Of a stretch of DNA of 64,000 nucleotides, positions 57,180 through 64,000 are shown one piece after another. The notes beneath the pieces are model-generated. The model was given only the letters and a program-made list of their open reading frames with translations, was not told the origin of the DNA and made no database searches. The translations under genes and the position numbers were made by a program. Each line of letters opens with the position of its first letter. Position 1 is the stretch's first letter. This stretch comes from Psychrosphaera sp. F3M07 (lineage in GTDB: Bacteria > Pseudomonadota > Gammaproteobacteria > Enterobacterales > Alteromonadaceae), in the NCBI RefSeq assembly GCF_018860345.1, contig NZ_JAHKPJ010000002.1:112699-176698 (forward strand), written 5' to 3'.

Positions 57180-58121
57180 CTACTTATTTAATTTATATAT
57201 TATTTTTTCTGAAAACGGATGGTCGGGGGATGTGGTATAAAATGGAAAATGTGCAACGTTAGGTGAATTAGGATAAAACTGAGGTTCTAAACAAATTCCT
57301 TGTCGCGGTAATAAAGGAGACGTCAAATAATCACTGGTATACACTTGTAACCCCGGATAACCAGAAATAACTTCAAGGGTTAAATCCTGTGCTGGACTTA
57401 CTAAAACGGCAGACGCTTTGTTGGTGTCATTAACCACATAATTATGGTTAATTAATTTTGAGCCTATGATGTTTGGTTTAGTGAAATCAAATTCTGTATT
57501 TTGCACCTCATCTACATTACCAGTAGGAATTCCTTCGTTATCAACTGGTGTATAATGTTGGCAATTTAACCATAAAGAATGTTGGTCAATTAGGGATGTC
57601 TTATTAGCATTAACACCTGATAAGTTAAAATACGCATGACCTGTAGGGCCAATAAATGTTTCTTTTTCGCTATATGCATTAATGTTAATTTTTAGCTGAC
57701 TGGTTTGTTCAGCCAAACGATATTCAACCTCAAAGGTGATGGAACCAGGGAAGCCATTAAAGCCATCTTCTAACCAATATTTTAAGGTAATGGCCCGAGT
57801 AGAATGTTCTTTAACCTGCCACATACAAGATTCTAAGGCATTGTTGCCACTATGTAGTACGTTGTTCCCTTCATTTGCCGCTAGTTTATGCAATACTCCG
57901 TTTAACTGGACCGTCGCATCCTTTATTCTATTGGCATACGGCCCCGCGATTGCCCCACAATAACTAGGATCGTCCCGATACAATTCATAATCTTGATAAC
58001 CAACAATAATATTTCTGGATTGGCCGTTAACCAAGGTATCCCATTTAACGAGGCGAGCGCCTAAGTTAATAATAGATACATTGTCACCAACCTGATTTTG
58101 AATCGTAAATGTTTTTATCAT
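57180..58121 (-). CDS. galM: Aldose 1-epimerase (galactose mutarotase)
   Basis: 313 aa. Interconverts alpha and beta anomers of aldohexoses. CGAIAGPYANRIKDATVQLNG near residue 55, GPTGHAYFNLSG near 163 (catalytic His in GHAYFNL) and CLEPQFYPNSPN near 285 (catalytic Glu) are the family motifs. The gene stands apart from the usual gal genes, which are not in the window. Downstream spacing to the DUF6249 gene is 140 bases and no clear terminator was seen. Confidence 0.95.
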   Translation of the reverse strand: MIKTFTIQNQVGDNVSIINLGARLVKWDTLVNGQSRNIIVGYQDYELYRDDPSYCGAIAGPYANRIKDATVQLNGVLHKLAANEGNNVLHSGNNALESCMWQVKEHSTRAITLKYWLEDGFNGFPGSITFEVEYRLAEQTSQLKININAYSEKETFIGPTGHAYFNLSGVNANKTSLIDQHSLWLNCQHYTPVDNEGIPTGNVDEVQNTEFDFTKPNIIGSKLINHNYVVNDTNKASAVLVSPAQDLTLEVISGYPGLQVYTSDYLTSPLLPRQGICLEPQFYPNSPNVAHFPFYTTSPDHPFSEKIIYKLNK

Positions 58122-58259
58122 ATTTCACTAAAGTCATATAACGAGAAAGAAATAATAGTCAAAATTGCATCATTTAAACAGCATTGATTTTATTCGTTTT
58201 TAATGGCGCTATAAACCGCTAAATCAAACCAGTAAAATCAAAACATACTGCTAAGTGGG

Positions 58260-59648
58260 TTAACATTCAGTAATGTTAACCGCTAAGCCGCCACGTGCTG
58301 TCTCTTTGTATTTTGACTTCATGTCATTGCCGGTATCCCACATGGTTTTTATCACCTTGTCTAAAGATACTTTTTGACCGCCCGTACCACGTAGGGCTAG
58401 TCGAGCCGCATTGATGGCTTTGATTGAGCCCATGGCATTACGTTCTATACAAGGCACTTGAACCAATCCGCCAACAGGGTCGCAGGTCAAACCTAAGTTA
58501 TGCTCCATGCCAATTTCGGCTGCATTTTCAACCTGTTCAACACTGGCGCCTTGAATTTCGGCTAATGCCCCAGCGGCCATGGAACAAGCCACGCCTACTT
58601 CACCTTGGCAGCCAACTTCTGCGCCAGAAATGGAGGCATTCTTTTTATATAAAATACCAATTGCGCCAGCGGTTAATAAATAACGCACAATCAAATCATC
58701 ATCTAATGGTTGAACAAACTTATGATAATACATGAGCACAGCTGGAATGATGCCAGCAGCTCCGTTAGTTGGCGCGGTAACCACACGGCCGCCGTCGGCA
58801 TTTTCTTCATTCACGGCTAAGGCAAATAAGTTAACCCAGTCCATCACCATCAATGGATCTTTGGTTTGATCCGCCGATAACTTACGTTTAAGTGAAGACG
58901 CGCGGCGTTTTACTTTTAGCCCGCCAGGTAAAATGCCTTCAGTACGAATACCGCGCTCAATACAAGCTTCCATCACGTGCCAAAGTTTAACCAACTCAGC
59001 GCGTATGGTTTTTTCATCTTGAAACGTTTTTTCGTTCGCCATCATTAATGCCGGTATGCTTAACCCATGGGTTGTACATTTTTCTAGTAGTTCAGCACCG
59101 CTGGAAAATTCATAAGGAACGGCTTGGTCTATTTGTTCAAGTTTTGCAGTTTGTTTTTGTAATTCAAAGTCTTCATGTTTGACAATAAAACCACCACCAA
59201 TGGAATAGTAGGTTTGTTCAAATATGATTTCAGTGCCAGCACTTGTATTGCCGTAAGCAAAAAACGTTAACCCATTGGAGTGAGCAGGTAAGGTTTTTCT
59301 ACGATGGAAAACGATCGCATTGGTTCTAGGGAATTGAACTAGATGTTTACCTAACAAGTTAATCGTCTCAGATTGTTCTATTAACTGTAATTTATCTTTA
59401 ACGGTGTCCGGGTCTATGGTTTCAGGCATCTCACCTAATAAACCTAAGATAACGGCTTTACCGGAACCATGGCCAATGCCTGTTTGGCCTAGGGAACCAT
59501 ATAATTCCGTTTTAATAAAACTGACTTGTTGCAACAAGTTTTTGTGCTCTAAGGTATCTACGAATTCGCGCGCGGCTTTCATAGGTCCAACGGTATGAGA
59601 ACTAGACGGCCCAATGCCGACACTAAACATATCAAAAACACTTAACAT
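58260..59648 (-). CDS. sdaA: L-serine ammonia-lyase, iron-sulfur type
   Basis: Deaminates L-serine to pyruvate using a [4Fe-4S] cluster. 462 aa with the alpha and beta domains fused in one chain as in E. coli Sda[24 protein letters not shown] is at the N-terminus. Cluster cysteines are in [15 protein letters not shown] (near residue 343) and in the [16 protein letters not shown] block (near 386). The order pabB-nudL-sdaA on the same strand matches E. coli. About 80 bases after nudL. Confidence 0.97.
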   Translation of the reverse strand: MLSVFDMFSVGIGPSSSHTVGPMKAAREFVDTLEHKNLLQQVSFIKTELYGSLGQTGIGHGSGKAVILGLLGEMPETIDPDTVKDKLQLIEQSETINLLGKHLVQFPRTNAIVFHRRKTLPAHSNGLTFFAYGNTSAGTEIIFEQTYYSIGGGFIVKHEDFELQKQTAKLEQIDQAVPYEFSSGAELLEKCTTHGLSIPALMMANEKTFQDEKTIRAELVKLWHVMEACIERGIRTEGILPGGLKVKRRASSLKRKLSADQTKDPLMVMDWVNLFALAVNEENADGGRVVTAPTNGAAGIIPAVLMYYHKFVQPLDDDLIVRYLLTAGAIGILYKKNASISGAEVGCQGEVGVACSMAAGALAEIQGASVEQVENAAEIGMEHNLGLTCDPVGGLVQVPCIERNAMGSIKAINAARLALRGTGGQKVSLDKVIKTMWDTGNDMKSKYKETARGGLAVNITEC

Positions 59649-59731
59649 AAATATGGATCTTCATTTCAAAATATTGAAACTATTGTAGCTTAGATTGTAA
59701 CTATTCACACCCACTTACGCATGAGTAAAAC

Positions 59732-60307
59732 TTATTCGAAATGTAAAATTAATTGGTCAATTATGGCGGCGGTAGCACCCCATATTAACTTGCCTTGGTA
59801 TGGCATAAAATGTACAGGGTGTTTAGTATTATCAACGTAATGGCTTATTATATGGTGTTTATCTCTATTGGTGAAGTGCGTCAATGGCACTTCAAATGCA
59901 TTATCTACTTCCCCAGGGTTTAACGTTAAATCGCTAATGTCTTCAATTAATCCTACTAATGGATGTAAGCTGAAATTTGAAATGGTTTGAAAACTTGGTA
60001 ACCAACCTAAAGTCGTGATTTTGGTTTCGTCAATACCCACTTCCTCATAGGTTTCTCTTAACGCGGTAAAAGTTAACGAGTGATCGTCTGGGTCAGCTTT
60101 GCCGCCAGGAAAGCTAATTTGGCCAGGATGATGGCGCATGTGTTTGGCTCTTTGGGTAAATAAGAGGGTTAAACCCGTAGGTCGTTTTATAACAGGTACC
60201 AGAACAGCCGCGTTTTGTGTTTTGCTGTTAGGCTCAAAACGTGTGACAGGTTTTTTATTCTGTAAATTGTACAAACAAAATCGGCTAGAAAACTGCTCTG
60301 GTGTCAT
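59732..60307 (-). CDS. nudL: Nudix CoA pyrophosphatase NudL
   Basis: 191 aa. The Nudix segment reads SFPGGKADPDDHSLTFTALRETYEEVGI (first 20 residues start near position 81), with the REXXEE core intact and the preceding spacing one residue longer than the textbook box, as in E. coli NudL. HMRHHPGQISFPGG is characteristic of CoA-type Nudix enzymes. Hydrolyses CoA or its derivatives to phosphopantetheine and ADP. Lies between pabB and sdaA. AAGG lies before its ATG. Confidence 0.94.
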   Translation of the reverse strand: MTPEQFSSRFCLYNLQNKKPVTRFEPNSKTQNAAVLVPVIKRPTGLTLLFTQRAKHMRHHPGQISFPGGKADPDDHSLTFTALRETYEEVGIDETKITTLGWLPSFQTISNFSLHPLVGLIEDISDLTLNPGEVDNAFEVPLTHFTNRDKHHIISHYVDNTKHPVHFMPYQGKLIWGATAAIIDQLILHFE

Positions 60308-60371
60308 CTTGTTACCTTTGCTGATCGAGTTTCAATCGTCGCTTCATATTATTTATAAATAACATAACAGG

Positions 60372-61754
60372 TTATGCGCTTTCCAATATAGGTAGTATTT
60401 TATTCACTTTATCTAAGGTTTCTTGGTATTCCTCATCACAAACGGAGTCGGCCACTAAACCGCCGCCAGCCCAACAATGTATTTTGTTTTGATTACAAAC
60501 TAACGTACGGATAGAGATATTACTGTCCATATCTCCATTAGGTTTAACATAACCTATCGCACCACAATAAACACTTCTAGGATTGGGTTCCAATTGATGA
60601 ATTATTTCCATTGCCCGTATTTTGGGTGCACCAGTAATAGACCCGCCAGGGAATGCACCACGTAATACATCCAATGCGGAAAACTGTGGGTCTAAGGTTG
60701 CGGTGACTTTACTGACCAAATGATGTACTGCGGGAAAACTTTCTATTTCAAATAATTCTGGCACGTCCACCGTGCCAGGTACTGCCACTTTTGATAAGTC
60801 GTTACGCAACAAATCAACAATCATCAAGTTCTCAGCTCGGTCTTTGGTCGCATTTTGTAACTGCTTTGCTAGTTCAATATCTTTAGCTTTATCAGCGTGT
60901 CTAGGCCTAGTGCCTTTGATTGGCTTAGTTTCAATTATGTTATTTTTTACTTCGATAAAACGTTCTGGTGACACACTTAATACTGCTCCGTTTTTATGAC
61001 GAATAAAACTAGAAAAGGGCGCAGAATTTTGTTTTCTTAACTTGTTATAAGCCGTCCATTCAGAGCCGTATTCACTACCCGAGTAACCCGCACTAAAACG
61101 CTGTGCTAAATTGATTTGATAACAATCACCGGATAATAGATGTTGCTGAACTTGCTGAAATTTTTCTGCGTACTCAACTTTAGTCATATTGGATAACCAT
61201 GGGGTGGTTAACTTAAAATTTAACTCGGTCTGTTGCGATAAGTTATTGATTTGTATTTCTAATTGAATCCATTTTTGCGGTGCTTGTTCATCTTGACTGA
61301 CAAAATGTATTTGTTTGTTTTGGTGATCAACCACAATTGCAGAAGCATAAATACCAATAAACATATTGGGCATGTTGATATCAGATGTTTTAGGGTTAGG
61401 TAAGGTTTCAAAGTGGCCGCCCAGTTCGTAATCCCAATAACCCACAGCACCACCAGTGAAGGGTAATTCAGAGTCAATAACCGTGAGTGAATCTAAACAT
61501 AGTTGCACTTGCTCTAATGGGTCGGTACTAACTTTTGATATTAACTCGTCACCGCGATAAACAAATGTATGTTGGTTAACCGTTTCAATGGTAAAGCTGG
61601 GTTCCCATACAAAAATAGACACATTACTATTTTTGTGGTCGCTTGATGCAGAGTCCAAAAACATAGCGCCATGTTCTTTTTGTAACAAAGAATAGAGTTG
61701 TTCAAGCTGACTTGCAGTTAACGACAGAGACTTTACGAAAAGGGTGTTTGACAT
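60372..61754 (-). CDS. pabB: Aminodeoxychorismate synthase component I
   Basis: Converts chorismate and ammonia to 4-amino-4-deoxychorismate for folate synthesis. 460 aa. The chorismate-binding core shows CYQINLAQRFSAGY (near residue 210), KPIKGTRPRHADKAKD with the active-site lysine (near 287), ENLMIVDLLRNDLSKV, GGSITGAPKIRAMEII and CGAIGYVKPNGDMDSNISIR. The PIKGTRPR motif distinguishes PabB from TrpE-type enzymes. First gene of the pabB-nudL-sdaA set; divergent from the fumarase gene. Confidence 0.95.
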   Translation of the reverse strand: MSNTLFVKSLSLTASQLEQLYSLLQKEHGAMFLDSASSDHKNSNVSIFVWEPSFTIETVNQHTFVYRGDELISKVSTDPLEQVQLCLDSLTVIDSELPFTGGAVGYWDYELGGHFETLPNPKTSDINMPNMFIGIYASAIVVDHQNKQIHFVSQDEQAPQKWIQLEIQINNLSQQTELNFKLTTPWLSNMTKVEYAEKFQQVQQHLLSGDCYQINLAQRFSAGYSGSEYGSEWTAYNKLRKQNSAPFSSFIRHKNGAVLSVSPERFIEVKNNIIETKPIKGTRPRHADKAKDIELAKQLQNATKDRAENLMIVDLLRNDLSKVAVPGTVDVPELFEIESFPAVHHLVSKVTATLDPQFSALDVLRGAFPGGSITGAPKIRAMEIIHQLEPNPRSVYCGAIGYVKPNGDMDSNISIRTLVCNQNKIHCWAGGGLVADSVCDEEYQETLDKVNKILPILESA

Positions 61755-61976
61755 TACGAAAACCTAAAAGCTAAATAATGGTTAACAAATAAGCAGTTAG
61801 AGTGATTTTGCTATGTTAACTTGTTGGTTTAATTTTAGAGGGAGGTTATCATCGATATACAACAATTTCAGTAACCTTGTGCTAGCGACCAGTAATTAAG
61901 TTTTAACTGCGATAAAACTAGCCAATTATTTAATTCTTACTATGTTGATTAGTATGCAAAACAATCAGGGATCATT

Positions 61977-63500
61977 ATGACTGTCATTCGCCAACAAGAT
62001 TTTATCGAAAGTATTGCAGATGCCCTGCAATATATTTCGTATTACCATCCATTAGATTACGTTAAAGCCGTTGAAGTTGCTTATAACAAAGAGCAAAACC
62101 CAGCAGCAAAAGATGCAATGGCACAAATTTTAATTAACTCAAGAATGTCAGCAGAAGGGCACAGACCGATTTGCCAAGACACAGGCATAGTAACTTGTTT
62201 TGTTAAAGTGGGCATGGACGTTAAATGGGATGATACGTCATTAACTGTACAAGAAATGGTAGACGAAGGTACTCGCCAAGCTTACATGAATCCAGATAAC
62301 CCATTGCGCGCCTCAATTGTGGCAGACCCTGCAGGTACTCGTAAAAATACCAAAGACAATACCCCATCGGTTGTGCATATCGACCTAGTAAAAGGTGCCG
62401 GTATTGAAGTGATGATCGCAGCCAAAGGCGGCGGTTCAGAAAATAAATCTAAAATGGCGATGTTAAATCCGTCAGACGACATTGTTGAATGGATCAAGAA
62501 AACCGTTCCAACCATGGGCGCTGGTTGGTGTCCACCGGGCATGTTAGGCATAGGCATTGGCGGCACCGCTGAAAAAGCCGCAGTTATGGCAAAAGAATCG
62601 TTGATGGACCCTGTTGATATTCAAGAGTTAATTGAACGTGGTCCTGAAACAACGGAAGAAAAACTACGTATAGACATTCTTAACGCAGTAAATGATTTAG
62701 GTATAGGCGCACAAGGTCTTGGCGGGTTAACCACGGTTGTTGATATCAAGATCAAATCTTGCCCAACACACGCCGCTTCAAAACCAGTAGTGATGATCCC
62801 TAACTGTGCAGCTACACGTCATATTCACTTCCACTTAGATGGTTCTGGTCCTGCAGATCTTAAACCACCTCGTGTTGAAGACTGGCCAGAAGTAACATGG
62901 GAATTGGGTGACAACGTTCGTCGAGTTAATATCGACAACATCACCAAAGCAGAAATTGCAGACTGGAAAGCCGGTGAAACCGTTTTACTTAGCGGTAAAA
63001 TATTAACAGGACGTGATGCGGCTCATAAACGCATTAAAGACATGTTAGATAACGGCGAAGGTTTGCCAGAAGGCGTGGACTTTAATAATCGTTTCATCTA
63101 CTACGTTGGCCCAGTTGACGCAGTACGTGATGAAGTTTGTGGTCCAGCAGGCCCAACAACGGCAACACGTATGGATAAATTTACCGACATGATGTTAGAA
63201 GACACAGGTCTTATTGGCATGATAGGTAAATCTGAACGTGGTCCAGCTACAGTAGATTCAATCGCTAAAAACAAAGCCGTTTACTTAATGGCTGTTGGTG
63301 GCGCGGCGTATTTAGTATCTAAAGCAATCAAGAAATCTCGTGTTGTTGCTTTTGGTGATTTAGGTATGGAAGCGATTTACGAATTTGAAGTTGAAGATAT
63401 GCCGGTTTCGGTTGCCGTAGATTCTACAGGTAACAACGTACACGAAACGGGCCCTGCTATTTGGCGTGGCAAAATTGCAGAGGCAAAAGCTAAAAAGTAG
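61977..63500 (+). CDS. fumA: Class I (iron-sulfur) fumarate hydratase
   Basis: Interconverts fumarate and malate in the citric acid cycle with a labile [4Fe-4S] cluster. 507 aa with the N-terminal alpha and C-terminal beta domains in one chain. Motifs are HRPICQDTGIVTCFVKVG (cluster Cys), SCPTHAASKPVVMIPNC (cluster Cys region, near residue 261), LLSGKILTGRDAAHKRI and GPAGPTTATRMDKF at the start of the beta domain. It is unrelated to class II FumC. AGGGA lies six bases before the ATG. A terminator follows 37 bases after the stop. Confidence 0.96.
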   Translation: MTVIRQQDFIESIADALQYISYYHPLDYVKAVEVAYNKEQNPAAKDAMAQILINSRMSAEGHRPICQDTGIVTCFVKVGMDVKWDDTSLTVQEMVDEGTRQAYMNPDNPLRASIVADPAGTRKNTKDNTPSVVHIDLVKGAGIEVMIAAKGGGSENKSKMAMLNPSDDIVEWIKKTVPTMGAGWCPPGMLGIGIGGTAEKAAVMAKESLMDPVDIQELIERGPETTEEKLRIDILNAVNDLGIGAQGLGGLTTVVDIKIKSCPTHAASKPVVMIPNCAATRHIHFHLDGSGPADLKPPRVEDWPEVTWELGDNVRRVNIDNITKAEIADWKAGETVLLSGKILTGRDAAHKRIKDMLDNGEGLPEGVDFNNRFIYYVGPVDAVRDEVCGPAGPTTATRMDKFTDMMLEDTGLIGMIGKSERGPATVDSIAKNKAVYLMAVGGAAYLVSKAIKKSRVVAFGDLGMEAIYEFEVEDMPVSVAVDSTGNNVHETGPAIWRGKIAEAKAKK

Positions 63501-63536
63501 TTTTTGGGTTTAGCTTTTATGTGAGTTATTTAAGAG

Positions 63537-63560
63537 AGGAACCTAAGGTTCCTTTTTTTG
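63537..63560 (+). terminator. Rho-independent terminator after the fumarase gene
   Basis: AGGAACC (63537-63543) pairs with GGTTCCT (63547-63553) and is followed by seven T. Confidence 0.9.
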
Positions 63561-63574
63561 TTTGTTTTATTTTT

Positions 63575-63623
63575 AACTCGAAACTCGAAACTCGAAACTC
63601 GAAACTCGCAGCTCGTGACTCGT
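63575..63623 (+). repeat. 7-bp tandem repeat, AACTCGA, seven units
   Basis: Four identical units AACTCGA (63575-63602) are followed by three decayed ones (AACTCGC, AGCTCGT, GACTCGT), ending at 63623. It lies 14 bases after the fumarase terminator and precedes a 62-bp inverted repeat and the transposase gene, so it is probably part of the mobile-element flank. Confidence 0.9.
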
Positions 63624-63628
63624 CGCTT

Positions 63629-63690
63629 TTGTTATTTCACCTGCGGCGAAGGCATAATTCTCTTTCAAGAAATCGACTGAGAAATAACAA
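63629..63690. repeat. 62-bp inverted repeat upstream of the transposase gene
   Basis: TTGTTATTTC (63629-63638) is exactly inverted as GAAATAACAA (63681-63690) across a 42-base interior. It could form a cruciform or hairpin of the kind recognised by Y1/IS200-like transposases, or be a terminator of the repeat tract. It is not followed by a T-run. Confidence 0.6.
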
Positions 63691-63771
63691 GGCCACCCAC
63701 CTCAATTTGACAGTTAGTTAAACTGCACTAGACTTACTTGTACCTATATTGATACATTGAGTGTTTTGCTT

Positions 63772-63999
63772 ATGCCTAGACCCAGAGAATTTCAAATTAG
63801 CTTATCGGATACGCCGTATTATCACTGCATCTCTCGTTGTGTTCGTAGGGCATTTTTATGTGGTGAAGATAAACAAACCCATCAATCTTATGAGCACAGA
63901 AGACAATGGGTAGAAGATAAGCTGTTATTTCTCCCGCACGTATTTCCAGTAGATAGTACTGCTAATGCACTAAGCACTTATCAGACCAATCCTACATAA
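63772..63999 (+). pseudogene. Truncated Y1-type (IS200/REP-associated-like) transposase
   Basis: The start MPRPREFQISLSDTPYYHCISRCVRRAFLCGEDKQ is the well-conserved N-terminus of Y1/HUH single-strand transposases of the REP-associated family in marine gammaproteobacteria. After LLFLPHVF the sequence departs (PVDSTANALST), and a stop occurs at 63997-63999 with 75 residues, before the HUH motif expected in a SNHxH context. So the copy is broken by a small indel or rearrangement; whether the rest follows in another frame cannot be seen because the window ends. ATG 63772 is used although a TTG at 63757 is open. Confidence 0.75.
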
Positions 64000-64000
64000 C

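Noticed and set aside
63575..63623. CRISPR array
   Set aside because: Units are seven bases with no spacers and no cas genes; it is a simple tandem repeat.
63521..63721. 66-codon frame after the fumarase gene
   Set aside because: It runs through the terminator and the 7-bp tandem repeat, giving a repetitive Ser/Arg/Asn/Leu peptide.

Overview
The window is a stretch of chromosome from an AT-rich marine gammaproteobacterium of the order Alteromonadales. The closest feel is a Colwellia, Thalassotalea or Psychrosphaera relative, but I cannot fix the genus from this sequence alone. The evidence is the 180-kDa class NAD-glutamate dehydrogenase, the neighbour pairs pyrD-zapC, mfd-csiV, lolCDE, comEC-msbA-lpxK-ycaR-kdsB, pheST-ihfA and pabB-nudL-sdaA, and two long Oar-like TonB-dependent receptors. 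Almost everything is core housekeeping DNA.

Layout. 1-140 is the tail of an RND/MMPL-type exporter. 425-8286 (+) carries gdhB, pyrD, zapC and deoB. 8452-10791 (+) is the clearest accessory gene: a HEPN-STAND ATPase-TPR protein with defence-type architecture, followed by about 490 bases with no recognisable gene. 11280-17134 (-) is an mfd-csiV-hypothetical-GNAT unit. A palindrome-rich gap (17135-17755) precedes a PilZ gene. 18607-21912 (+) is lolCDE. 21937-24452 (-) holds a hemolysin III-type membrane protein, pyrC and a DUF2062 protein. 24654-33837 (+) is a long co-directional run: comEC, msbA, lpxK, ycaR, kdsB, an RluA-type pseudouridine synthase, tcdA and ghrA. 33959-40161 (-) holds two TonB-dependent receptors whose promoter regions share one architecture. 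40501-43818 (-) is hinT, a DMT transporter, pepQ and a DTW-domain tRNA modification enzyme. 43950-45921 (+) is a DUF2066 protein and hda. 46773-50495 (+) is pheS-pheT-ihfA. Later come ybgI/NIF3, cmoM and a GST (+), then asnB, an ECF sigma operon, galM, sdaA, nudL and pabB (-). The right end holds a class I fumarase (+), a 7-bp tandem repeat, a 62-bp inverted repeat and a broken Y1-type transposase.

How the genes work together. Several sets serve the envelope: lolCDE (lipoprotein export), msbA/lpxK/kdsB (lipid A and Kdo supply) and the TonB receptors. Others serve tRNA and translation (pheST, tcdA, cmoM, DTW, RluA-like), pyrimidine and nucleoside metabolism (pyrD, pyrC, deoB), and DNA replication, repair or architecture (mfd, hda, ihfA).

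Most worth following up: (1) the solitary HEPN-STAND-TPR gene, with codon usage unlike its neighbours; (2) the same 18-bp palindrome, ACATTT-N6-AAATGT, one base upstream of the predicted -35 box of both TonB receptor genes; (3) the repeat plus truncated transposase at the right edge; (4) a three-gene unit of DUF6249 protein, ECF sigma factor and small membrane protein. No rRNA, tRNA or CRISPR array was recognised.
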